Source: Bermanella sp034110565 (GTDB taxonomy: Bacteria; Pseudomonadota; Gammaproteobacteria; Pseudomonadales; Oceanobacteraceae). From it: a stretch of 8,344 nucleotides of DNA. This document shows, one piece after another, positions 1 through 5,745 of this stretch (the stretch's first letter is position 1; each line of letters starts with the position of its first letter). Made by a program: the position numbers and the translations under genes. Location: NCBI GenBank assembly GCA_034110565.1, contig JAWUYY010000013.1:1-8344 (forward strand), given 5' to 3'. The notes beneath the pieces are model-generated. The model was not told where the DNA came from, made no database searches, and saw only the letters and a list, made by a program, of their open reading frames with translations.

Positions 1-363
1 TCGATGATATTCGGCCTCTGAGAACTCACCTGATTTTAAGTATCGCTGGCTTAAAGTATTGCCATTATACAAAGCATGCCAGCGCTCAATTACATCATCT
101 AAAGCCCAGCTATTGGCCTCGTTTTTATTAATATGTAACACCACATGATAATGATTCGACATGACCGCATACGCGGCCACATCAATGGCAAATACCTCGG
201 CTTGCCTGATAATCATTCCTTCAAGCCAGCCGCGGCGATGTTCGTAGCTTTGCTTCGTAATAAAATCGACACCACAAAAAAACACCTTACCCACACAGCG
301 AGAAACACAGTGATAATAAGGGGTAGCTTCTAAACAGACTTGCTGAGATCGGGCTTTTGTCAT
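1..363 (-). CDS. REP-associated tyrosine transposase (RAYT, Y1_Tnp/IS200-like), 5' part of gene
   Basis: This is the N-terminal ~121 residues of a single-strand DNA transposase of the Y1/HUH superfamily; the rest lies beyond the left edge. The segment TPYYHCVSRC near the start and CGVDF...SYEHRR after it are typical of the RAYT family found in many marine gammaproteobacteria. The metal-binding HUH motif is visible as NHYHVV, with the two histidines about residues 71 and 73. The catalytic tyrosine would be further downstream, outside the window. Such proteins bind and mobilise short palindromic REP sequences and are usually about 300 residues long. Two adjacent ATGs (366 and 363) are possible. 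I chose 363 because the AAGGA at 371-375 is then 7 nt away rather than 4. The gene diverges from the sbcC remnant at 480-1853 and may have contributed to breaking it (inference). Family is confident; activity cannot be judged. Confidence 0.85.
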   Translation of the reverse strand, partial: MTKARSQQVCLEATPYYHCVSRCVGKVFFCGVDFITKQSYEHRRGWLEGMIIRQAEVFAIDVAAYAVMSNHYHVVLHINKNEANSWALDDVIERWHALYNGNTLSQRYLKSGEFSEAEYHR

Positions 364-479
364 CATACAATCCTTGTATTAGTGAAAACAAAATAGTGGT
401 ATTTAGATTAAAATGAATCGCCCAAAATACTGTGTTAAAGTAAAATCAGGAATAGGTTTAGAGTGAGTGTCCCTTGTAG

Positions 480-1853
480 ATTCAAGAGCTTACAAACAGC
501 GAAAGCCAGCTAAGCACGCAACTAAAACAAGCAGGAGGGTTAACGCTGCCCAGCCTAGAAGATCAAAAGCAATGGTTAGAGACAAGGCAAGCTGAAAGCC
601 AGAACCATCAAAATAAAAAAGTAATGTTAGAGCAACAGGCTAAAAAAATAACCCAAAGCCAAAACCAACATGAAAGCGCCAACAAACAAATAGACGATAA
701 AAAATCACAAGCTGAAAAAATTAACCAGCAACTAAGCCAACTGCAAGCTGACCTAAAAACAGCGTATGAGACTCGCTTTAGCTTGTTTGAAAATAAAGAC
801 AGCCTTAACGAGCGAACACGGTTAAGTCAGTTACTAGGGCACCAGCAAGAAACCCTAAAAGCCCTAGACCAAACCGCACAAGCCCTAAATAAAACAGCCC
901 ACACATTAATGGCCCAGTTAGCAGATAATAACACTGCTAAAAATGCACAGCAGACTAAAACCGATGCTGCACAGAAGCAGTGGCAGCAAGCCCTGCTTAA
1001 CAGCCCATTCGAGAGTGAGCCTGATTTTAATAACGCCTTGTTAGAAGATGCCCAGCAGCAAAGGCTATCTGAACTTAAAGAAACCCTAGAAACCCAAGCC
1101 GTTAAGTGTAATGCCTTAATGCAACAAGTAGCAAAAGTATTTGATGGACTAAAACAGCTGGCCATGACTGATAAAACCCAAGACCAGCTAGACGTGTTAA
1201 TGGCACAGGCCAATGAATCAATCACCACATCAAACAAAATGCTAGGAGAAATAGAACAGTTACTTAAAGCCGATGGCCAAAAACGTGATCAGCAAAAAAC
1301 CTTAATAGCCGACATTCAAGCCCAGCAGCAAGACTATGATGATTGGAATTACCTTAAAAGCCTAATAGGCTCAAGCGATGGCAAAAAATTCAGAGTATTC
1401 GCCCAAGGCCTAACCTTGGACCACCTCATTCACCTAGCCAACCTGCAGCTAGCCCACCTACACAGCCGCTACCTGCTTAACCGCAAAACCGGCGAAGCGT
1501 TAGAGCTAGAAGTAATCGACACCTGGCAAGCCGATGCAGTACGGGATACCAAAACATTGTCGGGTGGCGAAAGCTTTTTAGTAAGTTTGGCGTTGGCTTT
1601 AGCCCTGTCTGATTTAGTCAGTCATAAAACTAAGATAGACAGTTTGTTTTTGGATGAAGGCTTTGGGACATTGGACAGGGAGACTTTGGATATTGCGCTG
1701 GATGCTTTGGATAACTTGAATGCTTCTGGGAAGATGATTGGGGTGATTAGCCATGTTGAGGCGTTGAAAGAGCGTATACCTGTGCAGATTGAAATTAAGA
1801 AGATGAGTGGGTTGGGGGTTAGTAGGTTAGATAAAAAATACCAAATAACGTAA
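480..1853 (+). pseudogene. sbcC: 3' fragment of sbcC (SbcCD nuclease ATPase subunit), 5' half missing
   Basis: SbcC is the SMC/Rad50-like ATPase that works with the SbcD nuclease to cut DNA hairpins and double-strand ends. Full-length proteins have about 1000-1200 residues. Only about 457 codons are open here, from just after a TAG at 477-479. There is no ATG before 624, and that ATG lacks a Shine-Dalgarno sequence. The fragment holds the returning coiled-coil arm (Gln/Lys/Ala-rich, to about 1320) and then the C-terminal ATPase lobe. Counting from the 624 ATG, the ABC signature LSGGES is at residues 312-317, Walker B plus D-loop LFLDEGFGTLD at 341-351, and the H-loop ISHVEAL at 375-381. The Walker A lobe and the CxxC zinc hook are absent, so it cannot form a working ATPase alone. 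SbcC-like sequence can be read from about 480 (PSLEDQKQWLETRQAES and on), which places the break at about 470-490. Leucine codon use shifts sharply at about 1557. Identity is very secure; non-function is inferred from the missing half. Confidence 0.9.
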
Positions 1854-1870
1854 GGCTGAGCAAAGTACGA

Positions 1871-1886
1871 GCGGTGACCTCACCGC
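1871..1886. repeat. GC-rich hairpin just after the sbcC fragment
   Basis: GCGGTGA (1871-1877) and TCACCGC (1880-1886) are perfect inverted repeats separated by two bases, 17 nt after the sbcC stop. In RNA this would form about six pairs with a four-base loop. No U-run follows directly, so it is not a textbook intrinsic terminator. It could be a weak or Rho-assisted end signal for sbcC, or a REP-type hairpin of the sort RAYT proteins act on. The sequence alone does not decide. The rest of 1887-2100 shows no gene or other signal that I can support. Confidence 0.45.
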
Positions 1887-2101
1887 GATAGCAGCAAGCG
1901 AAAAATAACCCAAATAACCAGTCTCCAACTAAATCAATCATGTTAAAACCAACACATTTACCATAAATCAAGTAAGAGTTCGCAATCCGACACGCAAACC
2001 AGCAGATAGTGGTTATTTACACTGGCATACGTAAAATAAATCGGGCATATTATTAGCCTATAAAAAACAATATCAAGATTGCGAGAACTGGCAATTTTGA
2101 T

Positions 2102-2247
2102 GATAACGCCTAGGGGCGTTCTTGCACAAAACCGAAATGGAATTTGGTCTACAGCCTAGTATTGGTAAACCTTTTAAGTAATTAAATTCCATCTCACCAA
2201 ACTGCAAAAATGCCCATGCGCGTGATTAAAATGTTAGGCGTTTAATC
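2102..2247 (+). other. Candidate long integron attC-like site upstream of the YccF-like gene
   Basis: The outer ends pair as GATAACGCCTA (2102-2112) against TTAGGCGTTTAATC (2234-2247), with a 2-3 base bulge. Inside are further matching arms: TTGCA/TGCAA, ATGGAATTT with AAATTCCAT (9 bp), and TTTGGT with ACCAAA. The total length of about 146 bp is near that of the large attC repeats of Vibrio-type chromosomal integrons. GTTAGGC at 2233-2239 fits the GTTRRRY core consensus, but no clean RYYYAAC partner is present at the left end, so the fit is imperfect. It lies 46 bp before the start of a gene that is itself followed by a clear attC, which is where the preceding cassette's attC should be. The alternative is an unrelated long inverted repeat. 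Confidence 0.45.
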
Positions 2248-2293
2248 GTCCGGCGTACTGACAAATTTATAGGGCGAGTTTAAGGACAAATAC

Positions 2294-2752
2294 ATGAAAA
2301 CATTAGGCAATATCTTGTGGCACATTCCTTTTCTTGGCTTCGTTAGTGCTATAGTGGTTTATGTTCTGGGGCTTATTCTGACTGTCACAGTGGTGGCTGC
2401 TCCAATTGGCTTGGGGCTTATGGAATTCGGTAAATTTCTATTCTGGCCTTTTGGTCGTGCCATGATTAGTAAAAAGGAGCTAAAAACAGAAGAAAATCCC
2501 GTATGGAAAACATACTCAACTATAGTCATGGTGTTGTATTTTCCGTTTGGGTTAATTCTTGCTATTTTGGCAGTACTTCAGGTGGTTGGTCTATTTATCA
2601 GCATCATTGGGATACCGGCTGCTATAGTGGTGGCAAAATCTCTTAGTACATATCTACAGCCGGTTAACAAAAAATGTGTGCATTCCGCAGTTGCTGATGA
2701 ACTGGAAAGACGAAAAGCACAAAAAGAAATTGATAGTTCCAATTTTAAATAA
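2294..2752 (+). CDS. YccF-like inner membrane protein, probable integron cassette cargo
   Basis: This 152-residue integral membrane protein resembles the YccF family of small bacterial inner-membrane proteins. The first part, GNILWHIPFLGF, then a hydrophobic helix of about 20 residues, APIGLGLMEFGKF and LFWPFGRAMI, follows the family pattern in which an NILW start leads to an IGIPFG-type turn and ends at a WPFGR motif. A second hydrophobic half (about residues 75-115) carries SIIGIPAAIVVAKS, an internal echo of the first IGIP turn. The tail is charged and cytoplasmic (ELERRKAQKEID). The function of YccF proteins is not established. The start is supported by AAGGA at 2282-2286, 7 nt before the ATG. 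The stop runs into a perfect 7-bp hairpin (2754-2768), which overlaps the left end of an attC site. That layout (gene, then attC within about 12 bp) is the standard form of an integron gene cassette. Family fairly sure, cassette status likely. Confidence 0.75.
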   Translation: MKTLGNILWHIPFLGFVSAIVVYVLGLILTVTVVAAPIGLGLMEFGKFLFWPFGRAMISKKELKTEENPVWKTYSTIVMVLYFPFGLILAILAVLQVVGLFISIIGIPAAIVVAKSLSTYLQPVNKKCVHSAVADELERRKAQKEIDSSNFK

Positions 2753-2753
2753 T

Positions 2754-2768
2754 AGGCGAAATTCGCCT
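2754..2768. repeat. Perfect hairpin overlapping the start of the attC site
   Basis: AGGCGAA (2754-2760) and TTCGCCT (2762-2768) are exact inverted repeats around a single A, immediately after the stop codon of the YccF-like gene. The right arm contains the first four bases of the attC R'' core. It may end the transcript or simply be a by-product of the cassette junction. No U-tract follows. Confidence 0.5.
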
Positions 2769-2835
2769 AACAATACATTCATCCGACCCAAAAACCGATG
2801 CGCGGTTTTCGGACGGCTGATGTGAGGCGTTATGC
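2765..2835 (+). other. Integron attC recombination site (71 bp)
   Basis: The left core GCCTAAC (2765-2771) fits RYYYAAC. The right core GTTATGC (2829-2835) matches GTTRRRY except at one base and pairs with the left core at 6 of 7 positions. Between them is the nested imperfect palindrome expected of attC: ACATTCATCC pairs with GGCTGATGT leaving an extrahelical base, and AAAACCG pairs with CGGTTTT around the tip ATGCG. Integron integrases recognise the folded bottom strand of such sites and use unpaired bases to choose the strand. Recombination would occur after G2829. Position directly after a small ORF, length and structure all agree. No intI gene lies in the window, so this is either part of a distant array or a stray cassette. 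Confidence 0.75.
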
Positions 2836-2877
2836 GTATTGGATGTATCGTGGATATAATTAATAGAGGGAACAAGT

Positions 2878-2941
2878 GGCTGCGGGTTCAGGTCTAGCGT
2901 TTTTTCTTAAACGCATAAAACTAAACCTAACCACCTCAGCC
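2878..2941. repeat. Long imperfect palindrome, copy A, before the zinc-ribbon gene
   Basis: Three nested arm pairs are visible: GGCTG (2878-2882) with CAGCC (2937-2941), GGTTcAGGT (2885-2893) with ACCTAACC (2925-2932), and GCGTTT (2897-2902) with AAACGC (2909-2914) around a T-rich loop. The same order of blocks (GGTT, AGGTCT, GC, a T-run, CTTA, GC, ACCT, ACC) recurs in copy B after the next gene, in the same orientation. The arms read GGTTAGG...CCTAACC, which is the reverse of attC polarity, so it is not an attC. It may be a REP- or MITE-like repeat or a structured regulatory element. Confidence 0.55.
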
Positions 2942-2973
2942 GTAATCACATGTAAGCATTAAGATGAGTCGAA

Positions 2974-3399
2974 ATGTCGAAGAAAATTTGTATGAGTTGT
3001 AATAATGTCACAGTAGAAGCAAAGCTAAAAGGTAATGGCTGGATAGAGTTATTATTATGGCTAGCCTACATCCTGCCAGGATTAATTTACTCTATTTGGC
3101 GTAGAAGTGGCGATCCTAGTTGTTGCCCCACTTGTAATAAAGAAAACCTAAAACCCTATGTAGAGTCTACTGAAGAAGATATGGTAGATTGCGAATGGTG
3201 TGCTGAACCTATAAAACCTAAAGCCAAGATCTGCAAGCATTGCGGTAAAGACGTTATTCCGGTAGAGAAAAAAAATGCTTGGTATGATGAAGAGGATAAT
3301 TCTGACACCACATCTTTCATGAATACTTCTAGTACTACCTCTGATGAAATGAAAGCTACTGATGATATGGAAAGTGCTTGGACAAAATCAACAAAGTAA
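2974..3399 (+). CDS. Membrane-anchored double zinc-ribbon protein, function unknown
   Basis: This 141-residue protein has three recognisable parts. Cysteine pairs C6-x2-C9 and C51-x2-C54 make a first zinc knuckle pair. It is interrupted by one hydrophobic hairpin or helix (about residues 23-42) reading LLLWLAYILPGLIYSIWR, an arrangement seen in many small bacterial zinc-ribbon membrane proteins. A second ribbon follows, C73EWC76...C87KHC90, with the pattern CxxCaexIkxxAxxCxxCG of UPF0547/zinc-ribbon domains. The last ~50 residues are acidic and Ser/Thr-rich, probably disordered. No catalytic motif is visible. The start has only a weak ribosome site (AAGATGAG at 2961-2968). The gene follows the attC by about 140 bp and sits between two related palindromes (2878-2941, 3419-3460), so it may be a second mobile cassette of a different kind. 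Domain calls are secure; role is unknown. Confidence 0.75.
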   Translation: MSKKICMSCNNVTVEAKLKGNGWIELLLWLAYILPGLIYSIWRRSGDPSCCPTCNKENLKPYVESTEEDMVDCEWCAEPIKPKAKICKHCGKDVIPVEKKNAWYDEEDNSDTTSFMNTSSTTSDEMKATDDMESAWTKSTK

Positions 3400-3418
3400 G
3401 TCTAGCTATCAGCTACGG

Positions 3419-3460
3419 GGTTAGGTCTTGCCTTTTTCCTTAGAAGCGCAAGACCTGACC
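3419..3460. repeat. Strong hairpin, copy B of the palindrome, after the zinc-ribbon gene
   Basis: GGTTAGGTCTTGC (3419-3431) and GCAAGACCTGACC (3448-3460) are inverted repeats of 13 bp with one mismatch, around a 16-base loop containing a T-run. It begins 19 nt after the stop of the zinc-ribbon gene and resembles copy A (2878-2941) in arm sequence, loop and orientation. It could act as a transcription end for the upstream gene, though the expected U-run is in the loop rather than after the stem. The pairing with copy A suggests a repeat family instead. Confidence 0.6.
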
Positions 3461-3490
3461 TCCGCTCCTTTTGTGACCTCCGCTCCTTTA
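3456..3490 (+). repeat. Tandem 18-bp direct repeat (two copies)
   Basis: TGACCTCCGCTCCTTT occurs at 3456-3471 and again at 3474-3489, a period of 18 bp with 16 identical bases. The first copy overlaps the right arm of palindrome B. The second runs into a perfect hairpin, TCCTTTA (3484-3490), TGA, TAAAGGA (3494-3500). It lies about 160 bp upstream of the NACHT gene. It may be a slippage duplication at the edge of the palindrome or a binding-site pair. From 3501 to 3640 I see only AT-rich spacer without an ORF, where the NACHT operon's promoter must lie; no clear -35/-10 pair stands out. Confidence 0.6.
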
Positions 3491-3648
3491 TGATAAAGGA
3501 TTATCCAAATAATAAATTAGTTATTAGCAAGGTATGTGGTGGATATTTTAAGGTGTGAATAAAGAAGTCTTCTATTATTTAATTAATGGGGTAACTCGGT
3601 TGCCAAAATTACAAAAAATTTTAACAAATACTAGCTAAGAGATTATGA

Positions 3649-5742
3649 ATGCTAAATAGAGAACATGTGACGTCAGTTTATAAAAGATATGGATTTGAAA
3701 AACAAGACGTGAATGAAAAAGGTGTTATGGTATTTACAATAAGATCTGGTCATTTCCATAACGCAGATATTGTGATTTGTGAAGATGGAGCTAGTGGCGA
3801 ACATACTTTTCAAGACTATAAAGCATCAGGTTATGCTCCAAAAATTCGTAGTTATACTGGTACAGATTCGGTAGAACAGGCCTTGTTTAAAGGTTTCTTC
3901 TCCGCGGACAGCACAAAGGAGAGATTAAGGCGTGAATATAAAAAATTCACTAAATCAATAGTTTCTTCTTTTTCAGAGACTGCAAAATATAGTTATATAG
4001 ATTCGTCATATACTATCAATGAAAAGAAAGGTGAGTCAAAAATTGTTGATGAGATATGTAGTGAAATGTCTAACTCGACACCAATCTTGTTTCTCATTGA
4101 GGCAGCCGCAGGATTTGGTAAAACTTGTACTGCTTATGAGTTTGTTAACCAATTAATTAAAGAGAATACCGATAAAGTTCCACTATTCAGTGAGTTATCC
4201 AGAAATAGGCAAGCTAAAATATTTCGATATGTATTGTTGGATGAAATTGATAGAAGTTTTCCATCACTAAGCTCTAGGCTTGTTCTTTCTGAAATCGCAA
4301 GTGGGAACGTACCTGTAATACTAGATGGTTTTGATGAGCTTCTACATCGTAGTAAGGAACATGACGGATATGAAAATACAGAACCAATGTTAGAGACCAT
4401 TGGTGAATTGTTAAATGGTCAAGCTAAAGTAATTTTAACAACGCGCAGGACTGCGATATTTGATGGTGATGAATTCCACGATTGGATGCAGGATCATAAA
4501 GGTGATTTTAATATTATACGAATTCGAATCGAGGAACCATCGGTTAGAGAATGGCTTCCAAGAGAACGTTATGAAAAACTTAACGCTAATAAATTTCCAA
4601 TAGAGAGGATATCAAATCCAGTACTATTATCCTATTTAAGGGCTGTTACTGAAGAAGAATTTAATTCTACGTTAGATAATTTAGATTCACTTGTTGATCT
4701 TTATTTTACATCAATGCTTGAGCGAGAAAGAGTTCGTCAGGATCTTCGTATGAGTGTTGAACAACAACATATTATTCTGAGATCAATAGCTAAGGATATG
4801 ATTTCTTACAATTATACTTCTGTTTCTAGGGAGTATATCGTTTCTTTAATCTCAGAATACCATGAAAGTTTAATTGAAAAAATTCGTTCAAATTACGGGA
4901 GGGATGAACGACCATCATCCGACGAGATTTCTAATAAACTGGCAAGTCATGCTTTACTTGATAGGGACTCAGATGAAGATAAAGGGATTGGCTTTGTTAA
5001 TGAATTTGTCCTAGGTAACTATTGTGCTGAGAATATGATTAGCGAAAGTGAGTGGGCGGGTGATGAAATATTCATAGAACCAGCAATAATCTCTTATATT
5101 CCCCGAGCACAAAATAAGCGTGAAGATTTATATAATTCTCTTTCTTTCTGTTTAGAGTTTCAAGAAGCATCTGAAAGGATTTCTTATTCGGTATCACTAC
5201 TTGATAAAGTGGAGTTGGTGATGGAAAGAGAAACTATTAATAATTTAAAACTTTCAGATATTTCTTTAGGCTTAAATTCAAGTTTTGAAGATTGCGTATT
5301 TGTAAATTCAACTTTCTCGAAGACCAAGTTTTCTTTAGATAATTTTATTAATGTTACTTTCATTAATAGTATTTTTTATTCTTGTGAGATTGAAAGAAGT
5401 AAAGAGCATTCCGGTTTGAGTTTTCTTGGGTCGGAGGATAATAATGGGTTTATAGAAAATGCTGGGAGAGAATTGGATAAGGGTGAGGTTATTCTAGAAA
5501 GTGGATTTTTGGCGGAAAGGTATATATTGGAAAAATTCTGGCCAAAAGGAAGGCCCACATTTTATAAACATCGACCGATAAAAGGCATAACTTCAATGAA
5601 TGCCCACTTTTCAAAAGATGATTTGGATGGTGCTATTGATTCTTTGTTGCGTAGGCAGTTAATAATAGAGCCTGATAAAAAAGATTTTGCACAGCTAAAT
5701 ATTTCAAAGCTTACAGATATCGTAAAGATTCTAGAGAGATAG
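3649..5742 (+). CDS. NACHT-type STAND NTPase with C-terminal pentapeptide repeats, probable defence sensor
   Basis: This is a 697-residue signal-transduction ATPase of the NACHT/STAND type. Walker A is AAAGFGKT (residues 152-159), with Ala in place of the first Gly. The Walker B motif VILDGFDELL (223-232) has the DGxDE form diagnostic of NACHT domains. The sensor-1-like ILTTRR is at 262-267. A helical and winged-helix region follows, with FVNEFVLGNYCAE (449-461) matching the conserved Fx(H/N)xxFxxYxAA segment of NACHT proteins. Residues 546-581 carry Phe or Ile every fifth position, seven intervals without a break, as in pentapeptide-repeat beta-helices. The last ~110 residues look like a small helical or winged domain. 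Residues 1-140 are a separate domain I do not recognise. In bacterial NLR-like proteins the C-terminal repeats sense a phage product and the NTPase oligomerises. The start has AAGAG at 3637-3641, 7 nt upstream. It is coupled to the synthetase gene 3 nt downstream. NACHT assignment is secure; the defence role is inferred. Confidence 0.85.
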   Translation: MLNREHVTSVYKRYGFEKQDVNEKGVMVFTIRSGHFHNADIVICEDGASGEHTFQDYKASGYAPKIRSYTGTDSVEQALFKGFFSADSTKERLRREYKKFTKSIVSSFSETAKYSYIDSSYTINEKKGESKIVDEICSEMSNSTPILFLIEAAAGFGKTCTAYEFVNQLIKENTDKVPLFSELSRNRQAKIFRYVLLDEIDRSFPSLSSRLVLSEIASGNVPVILDGFDELLHRSKEHDGYENTEPMLETIGELLNGQAKVILTTRRTAIFDGDEFHDWMQDHKGDFNIIRIRIEEPSVREWLPRERYEKLNANKFPIERISNPVLLSYLRAVTEEEFNSTLDNLDSLVDLYFTSMLERERVRQDLRMSVEQQHIILRSIAKDMISYNYTSVSREYIVSLISEYHESLIEKIRSNYGRDERPSSDEISNKLASHALLDRDSDEDKGIGFVNEFVLGNYCAENMISESEWAGDEIFIEPAIISYIPRAQNKREDLYNSLSFCLEFQEASERISYSVSLLDKVELVMERETINNLKLSDISLGLNSSFEDCVFVNSTFSKTKFSLDNFINVTFINSIFYSCEIERSKEHSGLSFLGSEDNNGFIENAGRELDKGEVILESGFLAERYILEKFWPKGRPTFYKHRPIKGITSMNAHFSKDDLDGAIDSLLRRQLIIEPDKKDFAQLNISKLTDIVKILER

Positions 5743-5745
5743 TGA

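Noticed and set aside
145..333. Short plus-strand open frame at the left end
   Set aside because: It is antisense to the RAYT gene, whose minus-strand translation shows clear family motifs.
827..1237. Long open frame on the minus strand inside the sbcC fragment
   Set aside because: Its product is Cys/Ser/Trp-rich and low in complexity, the mirror of the Gln/Leu/Ala-rich coiled coil on the plus strand; it has no family features.
2654..2875. Minus-strand open frame across the attC site
   Set aside because: It runs through the end of the YccF-like gene and the attC palindrome; the translation has no recognisable pattern.
2878..2941. Palindrome A (and B at 3419-3460) as attC sites
   Set aside because: The arms run GGTTAGG...CCTAACC, whereas attC must run RYYYAAC...GTTRRRY on either strand.
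3645..3659. Tiny ATG frame (four codons) overlapping the NACHT start, as a possible leader peptide
   Set aside because: Too short to support; ATG followed by AAT GCT AAA TAG can occur by chance, and nothing else indicates attenuation.
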